From the NCBI RefSeq assembly GCF_000759835.1, contig NZ_BBNB01000004.1, forward strand, positions 62,001 to 126,000: DNA of 64,000 nucleotides, written 5' to 3'. The number at the start of each line of letters is the position of its first letter. The stretch's first letter is position 1. Position numbers and translations under genes: made by a program. Below are positions 37,621 to 49,391 of the stretch, in pieces. The notes beneath the pieces are model-generated. The model worked only from the letters and a program-made list of their open reading frames with translations. It did no database searches and was not told the DNA's origin. The DNA is from Citrobacter sedlakii NBRC 105722 (GTDB lineage: Bacteria > Pseudomonadota > Gammaproteobacteria > Enterobacterales > Enterobacteriaceae).

Positions 37621-38496
37621 ATGAATGGAAATTTGCAAAGTTCGCATGTAAAAAACGAAACGACGTACAATATTCCGCTGTTGATTAATGAAAATGTGAT
37701 CTCCAGCGGCATTTCATTGATATCGCTGTGGCACACCTTCGCCGATGAACAGTATCGGGTTATTTGGCCACGCGATAAGAAAAAACCGCTAATCGCCAAC
37801 GCCTGGGTCGCTGTGTATACCGTTCAGGGGTGCGGAAAAATACGCTTAAAAGACGGTGAACAAATTACACTTAATGGCAATTGCATCATTTTTTTAAAAC
37901 CGACGGATATTCAGTCTTATCATTGTGACGGATTGCTGTGGGAACAATACTGGATGGAGTTTACGCCCACCAGCGTTATGGATATTCCTGTCCGTCAACA
38001 AAGCGTTATTTATCAGGGTGAGGATTATAATAATGAACTGGAATATGTCTCACAATTAATCACGTCGCCAGAGCCGATCAAAAATAACCTTGCCGTCGCG
38101 TTTCTCACCAAAATAATTTATCAGTGGATTTGTCTTATTGCCGCAGAAGGTAAAAAAGATCCGCAACGTCTGCAAATTGAAAAACTTATTGCCACTCTCC
38201 ATGCCAGTTTGCAACAGCGCTGGAGCGTCGCTGATATGGCGGCAACGCTTCCCTGTAGCGAAGCCTGGCTACGTCGGCTCTTTTTACGCTATACCGGCAA
38301 GACGCCGAAGGAATATGTACTGGATGCCCGGCTGGAACTGGCGTTGTCGCTGTTAAAGCAAGAGGGAAATACCGTCGGGCAGGTGGCGGACAGGCTCAAC
38401 TTTTTTGATTCGTTTCACTTCAGCAAGGCGTTTAAACAGAAATTTGGCTATGCGCCATCGGCAGTGCTGAAACGTAAAAATGAGTATGCCGGATAA
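37621..38496 (+). CDS. yidL: AraC-family regulator YidL
   Basis: 291-aa regulator: an N-terminal cupin-like sensor region (residues about 10-150) and a C-terminal AraC-type double HTH (RWSVADMAATLPCSEAWLRR; NTVGQVADRLNFFDSFHFSK). It is divergent from yidKJ and so probably controls them. The ATG at 37621 (MNGNLQSSHVKN) matches E. coli YidL; a GTG start at 37591 is possible but less likely. Confidence 0.9.
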   Translation: MNGNLQSSHVKNETTYNIPLLINENVISSGISLISLWHTFADEQYRVIWPRDKKKPLIANAWVAVYTVQGCGKIRLKDGEQITLNGNCIIFLKPTDIQSYHCDGLLWEQYWMEFTPTSVMDIPVRQQSVIYQGEDYNNELEYVSQLITSPEPIKNNLAVAFLTKIIYQWICLIAAEGKKDPQRLQIEKLIATLHASLQQRWSVADMAATLPCSEAWLRRLFLRYTGKTPKEYVLDARLELALSLLKQEGNTVGQVADRLNFFDSFHFSKAFKQKFGYAPSAVLKRKNEYAG

Positions 38497-38521
38497 GCGC
38501 AATTCACAGCGCTATCCGGCA
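38487..38521. repeat. REP-type hairpin at the end of yidL
   Basis: TGCCGGATAAGCGC and GCGCTATCCGGCA pair with one bulge around an eight-base loop; it overlaps the yidL stop and separates convergent yidL and yidE. Confidence 0.75.
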
Positions 38522-38528
38522 GCCAACG

Positions 38529-40277
<1,749 letters not shown>

Positions 40278-40328
40278 TTACAAAAACCCGGAAAGGCGCT
40301 TAAGACGGGCGTGTTGTACGCTTCACAC

Positions 40329-40356
40329 AAAAAAGCCCCGTCATTTCTGGCGGGGC
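40329..40356 (-). terminator. terminator of ibpAB
   Basis: On the minus strand GCCCCG, a ten-base loop and CGGGGC are followed by six T, about 20 bp past the ibpB stop. Confidence 0.92.
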
Positions 40357-40376
40357 AATGGCAAGGAGCTATTTTA

Positions 40377-40805
40377 TTAGCTGTTTAACGCGGGACGTTC
40401 GCTAATGGCGATACGTTGCGGAGCAAGGGTTTCCGGCACATTGCGGGTTAAATCGATATGCAGCAACCCGTTAACGAAAGTGGCGCCGGAGACTTCCATA
40501 TTTTCAGCCAGGGTGAAGCTCAGGCTGAACGCCTGGCTGACCAGCCCCTGATGTAACCATTTGGTCTCTTTTTCAGGCTGTACGGGGGTGCCTTTTACCG
40601 TTAACCGTGTGCCTTCCAGTTGAATGTCCAGATCTTCCTGACGAAAACCGGCCAGCGCAAGGGTAATGCGGTAGTGGTTATCGTCGCTTTTTTCGATGTT
40701 ATAGGGCGGGAAGCTCTGGCTTTCACCGGCATTTTGCAACGCGCTGGCCAGTTTGTCGAAACCGATCCATTGACGCAGCAGAGGGGATAAATCGTAGTTA
40801 CGCAT
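40377..40805 (-). CDS. ibpB: small heat-shock protein IbpB
   Basis: 142-aa alpha-crystallin-type chaperone. The core domain runs from about residue 35 to 125 ([33 protein letters not shown]) and ends with an IxI-type tail. It co-aggregates with unfolded proteins together with IbpA and hands them to ClpB/DnaK. The start [17 protein letters not shown] at 40805 has a good AAGGAG site held in a short hairpin. Second gene of ibpAB. Confidence 0.97.
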   Translation of the reverse strand: MRNYDLSPLLRQWIGFDKLASALQNAGESQSFPPYNIEKSDDNHYRITLALAGFRQEDLDIQLEGTRLTVKGTPVQPEKETKWLHQGLVSQAFSLSFTLAENMEVSGATFVNGLLHIDLTRNVPETLAPQRIAISERPALNS

Positions 40806-40813
40806 CGTTGTTT

Positions 40814-40831
40814 CTCCTTCTAAGAAGCGAG
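40814..40831 (-). promoter_or_regulatory. ROSE-like hairpin sequestering the ibpB ribosome site
   Basis: In the minus-strand RNA, CUCGCUUCU pairs with AGAAGGAG just before the start, with a bulged G in the UCGCU motif opposite the Shine-Dalgarno sequence. This is the hallmark of ROSE thermometers. Confidence 0.65.
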
Positions 40832-40913
40832 TTAAGCTTGCGAATCCGCAGATTCGCCTGTGCTCCCTGACGGCAAGCACTGTTTAACAGGCCGCGCAGC
40901 GCGGCCCGCGGAA

Positions 40914-41327
40914 TTAGTTGATCTCGATACGGCGCGGTTTGTTCGCTTCCGGAATCACGCGCTCAAGCTCGATATACAGCAGTCCGTTTACCAGATTCGC
41001 GCCACGAACATGAATATTCTCGGCTAACTGGAACTTGCGCTCAAAGTTGCGTTCCGCAATGCCCTGGTAAAGGTAGGTACATTCTTTTTGCTCATCCGCA
41101 TGGGCGCCTTTCACCACCAGCAGGTTATCCTGCGCGGTAATTTCCAGTTCGCTTTCTGCGAAACCGGCAACGGCAATCGCAATGCGGTAGTGGTTTTCGT
41201 CTACCAGCTCAACGTTATACGGAGGGTAGCCGCCATTGCTCTGGCTCTGGTTGTTCTCTAGCAGGTTAAACAGGCGGTCAAAACCAATTGCAGAACGGTA
41301 CAGCGGGGATAAATCAAAGTTACGCAT
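40914..41327 (-). CDS. ibpA: small heat-shock protein IbpA
   Basis: 137-aa alpha-crystallin chaperone, E. coli length. Core domain about residues 35-125 ([33 protein letters not shown]). It binds denatured proteins with IbpB. The start [17 protein letters not shown] at 41327 is chosen for its AGGAG site and identity with the E. coli start. Preceded by a sigma-32 promoter and a ROSE-type RNA thermometer. Confidence 0.97.
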   Translation of the reverse strand: MRNFDLSPLYRSAIGFDRLFNLLENNQSQSNGGYPPYNVELVDENHYRIAIAVAGFAESELEITAQDNLLVVKGAHADEQKECTYLYQGIAERNFERKFQLAENIHVRGANLVNGLLYIELERVIPEANKPRRIEIN

Positions 41328-41424
41328 AATCAATAGCTCCTGAAATCAGCGAGAATATATGACCTTCCATCATGGACAGGTCTGGTAGTCAGAACACCCA
41401 TCAGGCGTGTCCTTCATTCGTCTA
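41328..41424 (-). promoter_or_regulatory. ROSE RNA thermometer in the ibpA leader
   Basis: The leader from the sigma-32 start to the ATG ends in a hairpin (41337-41353) in which CUCGCUGA pairs with UCAGGAG. The UCGCU motif faces the AGGAG with a bulged G, as in ROSE elements. Melting at heat-shock temperature would free the ribosome site. Confidence 0.8.
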
Positions 41425-41431
41425 CAACATC

Positions 41432-41460
41432 AAAATGGGTCTGATTGCGAACTTTTCAAG
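41432..41460 (-). promoter_or_regulatory. sigma-32 promoter of ibpAB
   Basis: On the minus strand CTTGAAA (41454-41460) and CCCATTTT (41432-41439) are separated by 14 bp, matching the heat-shock consensus CTTGAA-N-CCCAT. Confidence 0.9.
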
Positions 41461-41635
41461 CGCGTCCGGCGGACTTTTTTTTGCAGTTTGGTGTCTATTG
41501 CATAGACTGGGTGGGTAAGGCACGTAATGGTAAAGTGCGATAACCGCCACAGAGCGACATGATGAGGATGTTTTTCTGGCAAGGGACAGCTATAACTCAT
41601 CATGCAAACACCCATAATCAATAGATGAATAAATC

Positions 41636-41968
41636 ATGATAAGAAATGTGTTGTTAACGCTGATGATGTGCAGTGGGATGGTTATACTGAGCGGTTGCTC
41701 CAGCGTAATGTCACATACTGGCGGTAAAGAGGGAACTTACCCAGGCACGCGCGCCAGCGCCGCGATGATTGGCGACGATGAAACCAACTGGGGCACCAAA
41801 TCGCTGGCGGTTCTGGATATGCCTTTTACCGCGGTAATGGACACGATTCTTTTGCCGTGGGATTTGTTCCGCAAAGACAGCTCGGTCAGGTCGCGCGTTG
41901 AAAAAAGCGAGGAGAGCACTCAGGCCACCAATGCCGTGATCCCGCCAGCCAGAATGCCCGTACAATAA
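41636..41968 (+). CDS. yidQ: YceK/YidQ-family lipoprotein YidQ
   Basis: 110-aa lipoprotein. The lipobox ILSG-C21 ends an N-terminal hydrophobic segment; the next residues SSVMSHTGGKEGTYPGTRA are typical of the YidQ/YceK family (DUF1375). It is probably anchored to the outer membrane. Function unknown. It converges on yidR, whose stop is 1 bp away. Confidence 0.92.
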   Translation: MIRNVLLTLMMCSGMVILSGCSSVMSHTGGKEGTYPGTRASAAMIGDDETNWGTKSLAVLDMPFTAVMDTILLPWDLFRKDSSVRSRVEKSEESTQATNAVIPPARMPVQ

Positions 41969-43195
41969 TTACAGACTGGTTTCTGTCACCCAAAGCTGCC
42001 GGAAACCGTCAACGTCTTCCATCCATGCCACCCACTTGCCATCCGGCGAGAACACGACGGCATCCGCAGACGGCGGATTCCCGTGTTGCTGGGTCAGAAA
42101 CGTCGTCACCCCGTTTTGCGCATCGCAGCAGGCGATGCGGTTATCCAGCACAAATCCCAGCCATTTTCCCGACGGATGCCAGTTAAACGCAGACTGTATG
42201 CCCGTAGCATGGCGCGTCAACTGCCGCGGTTCGCCACCCTGCGCCGGAATAAGCCAGAGCTGCACAATCCCTTTATCATCGCGCATCAAAAAGGCAATTT
42301 CGCTTCCCTGTGGATTGCTACGTACCCAGTGGCGCGGCACGTTGACCAGCCCCGGGAAACGACGCGAGTGGGTGAACGTCAGGCGACGCTGATTCACGCC
42401 GCGCGGCGGCGCGGGCAAGGTTGACGCCGTTCCTTCCAACGGCGCGTCGCCGGGGGTTTTCCAGCACGCCTCATCCTGAGGGAGATCGACCAGAAACAGT
42501 TCCGGCACCTTTTCGCCCGTCACGGAAAGCGTGTCGCCAATAAACGCCAGCGCAGCGTTGCCCACCCAGCCTTCTTCGTAGGCGCGGTTGATTTCATCGC
42601 TACCCGGCTGTGGCGAAGGCGTGGTCTGACTGACCAGCACACACCAGTGGCTGCCGCTGTACTCACGGGGATGCTCTGCGGAAACAGTAACCGGACCATA
42701 CGGCGTCGCGACGCCAACGTTGCGTAAATCCAGCGCCAGGTCGCGCTCATGAAGCACATGATCGTTATAGGTAAAGCTGACAAATTTCCCGTTCGGGCTA
42801 AACACATGGACATGACTGCCGCCACGCAACGCGCCAGGCGTCCAGGGCGCGGTGATGTCCATCGCATCAAGAGTCGACACGCTTCCCGCTTCAGCGATGA
42901 CTCCGCGACGGTGATGAAAATCGTACTGCCAGTGCGCATCCGGATGCTCCGGTCCGTGAATGAACACATATTTTTCAACCTGCGGATGAACGGTCACGAC
43001 GCCAACGTGCGCCCCCCGATCGGCACGGTAAATCACCTCCCGCTCAGCGGTATGTATATTGACCCGCTCAATGGTATCTCCCGTAAACGACGCGCCGGAC
43101 GGGCGAACATCAAAAACCAGCCAGCTGCTGTCCGGCGTCCAGGTATTGATATTGGTCAGCTGATGATGACGCGGCGTAAAGGTGACTTGCTTCAT
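41969..43195 (-). CDS. yidR: beta-propeller protein YidR
   Basis: 408-aa protein of the TolB/DPP-IV-like beta-propeller type, with repeats such as SPNGKFVSFTYND, HPSGKWLGFVLDN and SPDGKWVAWMED. E. coli YidR is of similar size. No signal peptide was seen. In Klebsiella YidR has been linked to biofilm and surface traits, but here the role is unknown. Convergent with yidQ, divergent from cbrA. Confidence 0.9.
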   Translation of the reverse strand: MKQVTFTPRHHQLTNINTWTPDSSWLVFDVRPSGASFTGDTIERVNIHTAEREVIYRADRGAHVGVVTVHPQVEKYVFIHGPEHPDAHWQYDFHHRRGVIAEAGSVSTLDAMDITAPWTPGALRGGSHVHVFSPNGKFVSFTYNDHVLHERDLALDLRNVGVATPYGPVTVSAEHPREYSGSHWCVLVSQTTPSPQPGSDEINRAYEEGWVGNAALAFIGDTLSVTGEKVPELFLVDLPQDEACWKTPGDAPLEGTASTLPAPPRGVNQRRLTFTHSRRFPGLVNVPRHWVRSNPQGSEIAFLMRDDKGIVQLWLIPAQGGEPRQLTRHATGIQSAFNWHPSGKWLGFVLDNRIACCDAQNGVTTFLTQQHGNPPSADAVVFSPDGKWVAWMEDVDGFRQLWVTETSL

Positions 43196-43294
43196 GAGTT
43201 AGCCCGTTGCAAAACGATTTTGCTCATCATACTTCACAAGGACTTCACTTTCAGGCTTTAGCGTAGCGTCATCTTTATTTTTGCGGACAGAAAG

Positions 43295-44401
43295 ATGGAA
43301 CATTTCGACGTTGCGATTATTGGCCTTGGCCCGGCGGGCGCAGCCCTGGCGCGTAAGTTAAGCGGTAAGATGCGGGTCATCGCGCTGGATAAAAAGCGTC
43401 AGTGCGGAAACGAAGGCTTTACTAAACCTTGCGGCGGCCTGCTGGCGCCAGATGCACAACGTTCATTTATTCGCGACGGAATGACGCTCCCTGTGGACGT
43501 GATCGCTAATCCGCAAATATTCAGCGTTAAGACGGTAGACGTTGACGCAGTCCTCACACGTAACTACCCGCGCAGTTACATCAACATTAATCGCCATACC
43601 TTTGATTTATGGATGAAGTCGCTGATCCCTGACGATGTGCAGGTTTACCACGACAGCCTGTGCCGTAAAGTCTGGCGGGAAGAGGGCAAATGGCACGTTA
43701 TTTTTCGCGCCGACGGCTGGGAGCAGCAGATTAGCGCCCGCTATCTGGTCGGTGCCGATGGCGCAAACTCACTGGTACGCCGTGCTCTTTATCCACAACA
43801 TCGGATTCGCAAATACGTCGCTATCCAGCAGTGGTTTGCGGAAAGCCATCCGGTGCCGTTTTATTCCTGCATTTTCGATAACGCCGCCACGGACTGTTAT
43901 TCCTGGAGCATCAGTAAGGATGGCTATTTTATCTTTGGCGGGGCGTATCCGATGAAGGACGGACAAGCCCGTTTTGAAGCATTAAAAGCCAGGATGGAAG
44001 TATTTCAGTTCCGCTTCGGCAAACCGGTAAAAAGCGAGAAATGCACGGTTCTGTTCCCGTCGCGCTGGGCGGACTTCGTCTGCGGTAAAGAGAATGCCTT
44101 TCTGATTGGCGAAGCGGCAGGATTTATCAGCGCCAGCTCGCTGGAAGGCATCAGCTATGCGCTGGACAGCGCGGAGATCCTTCACGGTATTTTCGGGCAG
44201 GAAACAGCGGACAAAAATAGCGCTTACCGAAAAGCGACCCGCAAATTACGCATTAAGCTGTATGGCAAAATCCTGAAGAGTCGGGTATTAACCTCGGCGA
44301 TGACCCGTAGGTGGATCATGCAAAGCGGCGTGGCGCATATTCCCGTAACGCAGGATGACCAGCCCACCGTTAACGCTGGCAGGCTGGTAAACACGCCTTA
44401 A
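43295..44401 (+). CDS. cbrA: FAD-dependent oxidoreductase CbrA
   Basis: 368-aa geranylgeranyl-reductase-like flavoprotein. The N-terminal FAD loop is [16 protein letters not shown] and the second FAD contact region is [22 protein letters not shown]. In E. coli CbrA is induced through CreBC and contributes to colicin M resistance. The product ends about 14 residues later than the K-12 protein as I recall it. The stop overlaps that of the convergent dgoT by 3-4 bp. Confidence 0.9.
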   Translation: MEHFDVAIIGLGPAGAALARKLSGKMRVIALDKKRQCGNEGFTKPCGGLLAPDAQRSFIRDGMTLPVDVIANPQIFSVKTVDVDAVLTRNYPRSYININRHTFDLWMKSLIPDDVQVYHDSLCRKVWREEGKWHVIFRADGWEQQISARYLVGADGANSLVRRALYPQHRIRKYVAIQQWFAESHPVPFYSCIFDNAATDCYSWSISKDGYFIFGGAYPMKDGQARFEALKARMEVFQFRFGKPVKSEKCTVLFPSRWADFVCGKENAFLIGEAAGFISASSLEGISYALDSAEILHGIFGQETADKNSAYRKATRKLRIKLYGKILKSRVLTSAMTRRWIMQSGVAHIPVTQDDQPTVNAGRLVNTP

Positions 44402-45690
44402 CCGACGCGTTTTACATCCCCCACCAGCAGGATATAAGAAAGGGCGCCCACCAGGGCAACGGCTGAAATATAGACCAGCGCCGGGCCAAAGCCGTAATCC
44501 TGCGCCAGGTAACCAATAACCAGCGGTACGGTGATCCCGCCGAGCCCACCGACAAAGTTAAAAACGCCGCCGGTCAGGCCGATCAGTCGCATCGGGGCAA
44601 GCGATGAAACCAGCGACCAGGTGATAGAGGCAAACCCATTGCCAAAGAAGGCCAGCGCCATCAGAGTCATAATCCAGACCGGATCGTTGGTGTAGTTAGC
44701 CCCCATAATACAGGTTGAGATTAACAGGCCGCAGATAATCGGCGTTTTACGCGCCACGCCGAGGGAGAAGCCTTTTTTCACCAGTTTGTCTGCCAGCCAG
44801 CCGGAAAGCAGGACACCGAAGAACGCGGCGAGGAAAGGCACCGTCGTCATAAAACCGGCTTTCAGGGCAGTGATGCCTTTTTCCTGCGTCAGGTAGTTCG
44901 GAAACCAGGTCAAAAAGAACCACAGCGTCGAGGTTACCGCAAACTGCCCCAGATAGACGCCCACCAGCTTGCGGTGAAACACCAATTTCCAGTCGGCTTT
45001 GCTCAGCGGCTGGCGCGCCTCTTTCTTCACCGGCGCGTCGCCGTCCACCAGGCCGCCGCCGTCACGAATATAGTCCAGTTCCGCTTTGCTGATACTTTTG
45101 GTCAGGCGCGGCGGCTGGTAGACCTTAAACCAGATCAGCGACCAGATAATGCCAATCCCGCCAGTGACGATAAACACCCAGTGCCAGCTCAGCAGCTCCT
45201 GGATCCAGATAAGGAGTGGGGTGAGGAATGCCAGGCCGACAAACTGCCCTGAGGTGTAAAAACCCACAGCGGAAGCACGTTCATGCTCCGGGAACCAACT
45301 GGTCACCATCCGGTTGTTGGTAGGGAAAGCGGGCGCTTCGAAAATCCCGGTAATCGCACGCAGGCCAATCAGCGACAGCAATCCGGTCGCGAATCCCTGG
45401 AACAGGGTCGCCACCGACCAGCCGAGAATGGCAATAAAGTAAGTCAGGCGCGACCCCACGCGGTCAAGGAACCAGCCGCCGGGGATTTGGCACAGCGTAT
45501 ACAGCCAGGCAAACGCCGAGAAAACATAGCCCATTTCCGCTTTGCTGATGCCAAACTCCTCCTGGATATGCGCTGAAGCCACGGCAAGGTTGGCACGGTC
45601 AACATAGCAAATCACCACGGTAATAAAGATCATAATCAGCGTCACATAACGACGACGCCCGGTTTTTGCAGCAGTAACTGGAATATCCAT
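44398..45690 (-). CDS. dgoT: D-galactonate:proton symporter DgoT
   Basis: 430-aa MFS anion:cation symporter, E. coli length, with [21 protein letters not shown] in the first segment and the LNGW-like [21 protein letters not shown] in the middle. It imports D-galactonate. The ATG at 45690 ([15 protein letters not shown]) is used; a 15-residue upstream extension is unlikely. Last gene of the dgoRKADT operon. Confidence 0.96.
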   Translation of the reverse strand: MDIPVTAAKTGRRRYVTLIMIFITVVICYVDRANLAVASAHIQEEFGISKAEMGYVFSAFAWLYTLCQIPGGWFLDRVGSRLTYFIAILGWSVATLFQGFATGLLSLIGLRAITGIFEAPAFPTNNRMVTSWFPEHERASAVGFYTSGQFVGLAFLTPLLIWIQELLSWHWVFIVTGGIGIIWSLIWFKVYQPPRLTKSISKAELDYIRDGGGLVDGDAPVKKEARQPLSKADWKLVFHRKLVGVYLGQFAVTSTLWFFLTWFPNYLTQEKGITALKAGFMTTVPFLAAFFGVLLSGWLADKLVKKGFSLGVARKTPIICGLLISTCIMGANYTNDPVWIMTLMALAFFGNGFASITWSLVSSLAPMRLIGLTGGVFNFVGGLGGITVPLVIGYLAQDYGFGPALVYISAVALVGALSYILLVGDVKRVG

Positions 45691-45811
45691 CGCAATCTGT
45701 CTCCAGATTTTGGGCATAGCGAAGCCGCTCACCATGCCCTGTAATTTACAGAGGGTGTGTTTAATTTTTTTAATTAAAAACGTAACCGGAATGCGCGAAG
45801 TATGGCGCGTA

Positions 45812-46960
45812 TTACCACTCCGCTACGCTGCCGTCTTCATGACGCCATAAAGGATTACGCCAGTCCGGCGCATTTTTGCTCAGCTCGATGACCTTCGCTT
45901 CATCAATTTCTACGCCCAGACCCGGTTTCATTAATGGCCTGAAGAAACCGCCTTCCATGTTGAAGTCTTCTTTATTCTTCACAAAGTCGAGCAGCTCCGC
46001 GCCCTGGTTGTAGTGAATACCCATGCTTTGCTCCTGGAACACCGCGTTGCGGGAGACAAAATCCACATGCAGACAGGCCGCCAGTGCGATGGGTCCAAGC
46101 GGGCAGTGCGGCGCCAGGGCCACATCGTACGCTTCCGCCATCCCGGCAATCTTGTAGCATTCAGTGATGCCGCCCGCGTGGGAGAGATCGGGCTGTAATA
46201 TCGCAATGCCGCCGGCTTCCAGCACGCGTTTGAACTCAAAGCGCGAGAACATACGTTCACCTGCCGCGATCGGAATGTGCGTCTGTTCTGCCAGTTTCGG
46301 ATAGTATTCCGCCTGCTCGGCCAGTACCGGCTCCTCAATAAACAGCGGGCGATACGGCTCCAGCTCTTTAATTAGCACTTTTGCCATCGGCGCGCTGACG
46401 CGACCGTGGAAGTCCAGGCCAAACTCAATTTCGCTGCCAAAGGCTTCACGGATTTGCGCCACGGTATTGACGGCGCGGTCTATCGCCCGAGAATTGTCGA
46501 TAACGCCCAGCTCTTCGCAGCCATTGAGTTTGAAGGTGTCAAAACCAATCCCACGCAGCTTATTGATGCCATCAATCACCTCTGCAGGACGGTCGCCGCC
46601 GACCCAGCTGTAGGCTTTGATTTTATCCCGCACCAGACCGCCCATCAGTTGCCATACCGGCGCGTTCAGCACTTTCCCTTTGATATCCCATAACGCCTGG
46701 TCAATACCGGCGATGGCGCTCATCATGATCGGGCCGCCGCGGTAAAACCCGGCCCGGTACATGACCTGCCACAAATCGTTGATACGCGCTGGATCCTGAC
46801 CAATCAGGTAATCGCCAAATTCATGGACTGCCGCTTCCACCGTGCGCGCGCGTCCTTCAATGACCGGTTCGCCCCAGCCAACTACGCCTTCATCGGTTTC
46901 GATTTTCAGGAACATCCACCGCGGAGGTAAACGGTACGTGGTGATTTTCGTTATCTTCAT
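45812..46960 (-). CDS. dgoD: D-galactonate dehydratase DgoD
   Basis: 382-aa enolase-superfamily enzyme that dehydrates D-galactonate to 2-keto-3-deoxygalactonate. Metal ligands and acid/base residues are visible in [18 protein letters not shown] and [10 protein letters not shown]; the catalytic His lies in LAPHCPLGP. It starts 4 bp inside the dgoA stop, so translation is coupled. Confidence 0.96.
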   Translation of the reverse strand: MKITKITTYRLPPRWMFLKIETDEGVVGWGEPVIEGRARTVEAAVHEFGDYLIGQDPARINDLWQVMYRAGFYRGGPIMMSAIAGIDQALWDIKGKVLNAPVWQLMGGLVRDKIKAYSWVGGDRPAEVIDGINKLRGIGFDTFKLNGCEELGVIDNSRAIDRAVNTVAQIREAFGSEIEFGLDFHGRVSAPMAKVLIKELEPYRPLFIEEPVLAEQAEYYPKLAEQTHIPIAAGERMFSRFEFKRVLEAGGIAILQPDLSHAGGITECYKIAGMAEAYDVALAPHCPLGPIALAACLHVDFVSRNAVFQEQSMGIHYNQGAELLDFVKNKEDFNMEGGFFRPLMKPGLGVEIDEAKVIELSKNAPDWRNPLWRHEDGSVAEW

Positions 46961-47574
46961 TTCACTGCCTCTCGATACGCTTTAACAAATGCTGCCGCCT
47001 GCTGCGCGGTACGTTCCACTGACTGACCCGCACGATAGAGATCGCTGCCCAGCCCCGCCCCCACACAGCCTGCGTTTATCCACTGCGTCAGGTTTTCCGG
47101 CGTTACGCCGCCCACGGCAAAGACCGGCACGCTGGGAGGTAAGACCGCTTTCAGCGCTTTGATGTAATCCGGGCCAAAGGCCGACGACGGGAAAATTTTG
47201 AGAGACTGCGCGCCCGAATCGAGAGCGGTAAAGGCTTCTGTGGCCGTAGCGCATCCCGGGCAGACGGTCATGCCGTAGCCCATCGCGCGGCGAATCACGT
47301 CTGGGTTGATATTTGGCGTAACAATCAGCCTGCATCCCCACTGTGCGAGCTGGTCTACCTGTTCGGGTTTAAGTACTGTTCCGGCCCCGATCAGCGCCCT
47401 GTTACCAAACGCATCGACGACTGTCGGAATGCTTTTTTCCCATTGCGGAGAGTTAAGTGGAATTTCAACCGCATCGAAACCGGCGTCGATGACCGCGCCG
47501 ACGTGTGCCAGCGCTTCGTCGGGCGTAATGCCGCGTAGAATCGCGATTAGCGGAAGATCAGTTTGCCACTGCAT
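46957..47574 (-). CDS. dgoA: 2-dehydro-3-deoxy-6-phosphogalactonate aldolase DgoA
   Basis: 205-aa class I aldolase that splits KDPGal to pyruvate and glyceraldehyde-3-phosphate. The Schiff-base Lys126 is in [12 protein letters not shown] and the catalytic Glu37 in DAVEIPLN. Its 5' end overlaps dgoK by 17 bp and its 3' end overlaps dgoD by 4 bp. Confidence 0.96.
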   Translation of the reverse strand: MQWQTDLPLIAILRGITPDEALAHVGAVIDAGFDAVEIPLNSPQWEKSIPTVVDAFGNRALIGAGTVLKPEQVDQLAQWGCRLIVTPNINPDVIRRAMGYGMTVCPGCATATEAFTALDSGAQSLKIFPSSAFGPDYIKALKAVLPPSVPVFAVGGVTPENLTQWINAGCVGAGLGSDLYRAGQSVERTAQQAAAFVKAYREAVK

Positions 47575-48436
47575 GTGCGATGCTCCTTATACCTGCCTGA
47601 AATGCCGTATCGCCGGCTACCGTCGCCACCTCGCGCCCGACAGCGTGAAATGCCTGCTGATAGCGCGCGGTCAGCGATGAGCCAGCAACAAGGGTGATGG
47701 CCTGCTCGCCTGGGATAAAATCGCCCATACTGGCGACTTCCGCGCCAATCAGCAGGCCGGATAAAAATTCGCTGACCTGCTCTCGCGGCAGGCTTCCCAG
47801 CACGTGGGAAGCGCGAACTTCAAAGAGTTTTGGCAGAACGTCAGGCGAGTTGAGACCGCGCTCCAGACCGGCGCTGAACGCCTCCGGAGACGGAACCTGA
47901 TCAGGCAAACCTGCGCCCACCAGCGAATGACGCAGCAGCAGGTGATGCAGTTCTCCTGTCATCACAGTGCGAAAATCGTGGATTTGCTCAGCATCGGTCT
48001 GCACCCATTTGCAGTGGGTTCCGGGCATGACATAGACAGCGGAAGGGGAGAGCGTACGGGCGCCCAGCAGTTGGGTTTCTTCGCCACGCATCACGTTATG
48101 ATTATCCTCGCGCGAAACGCTAAGCCCGGGAATAATCCAGATATTGTCGCCAACAGACGTTACATGCTCGCCAATGGCCGAGAAACAGGCGGGTACCGGT
48201 AAATAAGGGGCGATTTTCCAGCCCACGTTACTGCCGATCATTCCCGCCATCACCACCGGCGTAGCGCCGTCGCGCCAGGCATCGGTCACTTCCGCTAACA
48301 CCGCCTCCGGGGATTTACCGTTCAGACGCGTTACGCCCGCTTCGGATTGCCTGCTCTCCAGGCACTGCTCGCCCTGATATAGCCAGGCGCGCAGATTGGT
48401 CGATCCCCAGTCAATTGCGATGTAGCGTGCTGTCAT
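47558..48436 (-). CDS. dgoK: 2-dehydro-3-deoxygalactonokinase DgoK
   Basis: 292-aa kinase that phosphorylates 2-keto-3-deoxygalactonate. The N-terminal phosphate loop reads YIAIDWGSTNLRAWLY, typical of the ASKHA-like DgoK family. The 3' end overlaps dgoA by 17 bp; the start overlaps the dgoR stop by 4 bp. Confidence 0.96.
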   Translation of the reverse strand: MTARYIAIDWGSTNLRAWLYQGEQCLESRQSEAGVTRLNGKSPEAVLAEVTDAWRDGATPVVMAGMIGSNVGWKIAPYLPVPACFSAIGEHVTSVGDNIWIIPGLSVSREDNHNVMRGEETQLLGARTLSPSAVYVMPGTHCKWVQTDAEQIHDFRTVMTGELHHLLLRHSLVGAGLPDQVPSPEAFSAGLERGLNSPDVLPKLFEVRASHVLGSLPREQVSEFLSGLLIGAEVASMGDFIPGEQAITLVAGSSLTARYQQAFHAVGREVATVAGDTAFQAGIRSIAHAVAN

Positions 48437-49122
48437 GTGATTTCCTTGAGCCTTCGTGTCGAGCTGGCGATCATGGTTAAGGCCGCCTGCTCTGCCGCAT
48501 CGCTATCCTGATGCCGTATTGCATCGAATAGCGCCTTATGTTCCTGGAGCGTTTTTGGCATGTTGGCCTCATCGCCCATCCAGGTCCGTTCAAAAACTGC
48601 CCGCTGTAGCGAGCTAATCGCCACGCTAAGCTGCTGTAAAACCGGGTTATGTACCGACTGCAACACCGCCTCGTGGTAGCGAATATCCGCTTCATTGAAG
48701 GCATCCCGATCCTGGTTGTTGGCGATCATGTCATTGAGCGCCGACTCGATTTCCGCCAGATCGCTTGAGGTCGCGCGTTCCGCTGCCCAGCGTGCTATAG
48801 CCGGTTCGACCAGGTTACGCACTTCACTCATTGCGCTAATCAGGCGCGGGTCGTAGTCGTTTTCCAGTACCCATTGCAGGACGTCAGTATCAAGGTAATT
48901 CCACTGATTACGTGGCGTAACAAACGCCCCGCGATAACGCTTCATTTCAATAAGGCGTTTCGCCATCAGCGAACGGAACACTTCGCGGATGATGTTGCGT
49001 GAGGTTTCAAATTCCTCACACAGCTCCGCTTCTGCCGGAAGCGCTGAACCAGGTACGTACTTACCGCTAACAATCTGTTTGCCCAGCGTGATAACGATGC
49101 GATCGGTTTTATTGAGAGTCAT
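48433..49122 (-). CDS. dgoR: GntR/FCD-family repressor DgoR
   Basis: 229-aa repressor of the dgo operon. The winged HTH occupies about residues 5-75 (AELCEEFETSRNIIREVFRSL) and the FCD effector domain the rest, with metal-binding histidines expected in DIRYHEAVLQSVHNPVL. D-galactonate releases it in E. coli. Three TTGTAnTACAA-like operators lie upstream. First gene of the operon, so it represses itself. Confidence 0.96.
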   Translation of the reverse strand: MTLNKTDRIVITLGKQIVSGKYVPGSALPAEAELCEEFETSRNIIREVFRSLMAKRLIEMKRYRGAFVTPRNQWNYLDTDVLQWVLENDYDPRLISAMSEVRNLVEPAIARWAAERATSSDLAEIESALNDMIANNQDRDAFNEADIRYHEAVLQSVHNPVLQQLSVAISSLQRAVFERTWMGDEANMPKTLQEHKALFDAIRHQDSDAAEQAALTMIASSTRRLKEIT

Positions 49123-49187
49123 GAAAAGTCCTTCTGCTCTGAATGTACCGCTCTACTTTACCGTTACCGCTGAAATTCGCCTCAATT

Positions 49188-49262
49188 TTGTAGTACTAAC
49201 GTGACGCCATTCGTCATTGCCATGCGCGCACTGTAGTACAACACCATTATGTTGTACTACAA
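49188..49262. promoter_or_regulatory. triple DgoR-type operator
   Basis: Three 11-bp dyads: TTGTAGTACTA (49188-49198), CTGTAGTACAA (49231-49241) and TTGTACTACAA (49252-49262). Centres are 43 and 21 bp apart, close to whole helical turns, which allows binding on one DNA face. The pattern fits known FadR/GntR-type operators and the reported DgoR site. Confidence 0.85.
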
Positions 49263-49328
49263 TTTAGATCACAAAAACGACAATCGGTAATAAAAATGTT
49301 ATGAGAGAGAAACGAAAGACATAAAAAA

Positions 49329-49347
49329 ACCCGCAATAAATGCGGGT
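49329..49347 (-). terminator. terminator of yidA
   Basis: On the minus strand ACCCGCA and TGCGGGT pair around five bases and are followed by seven T, shortly past the yidA stop. Confidence 0.9.
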
Positions 49348-49391
49348 GGGGTTGTTTGCCGAATAACGGCTCGCGTGTTAACGCTTAGGCA

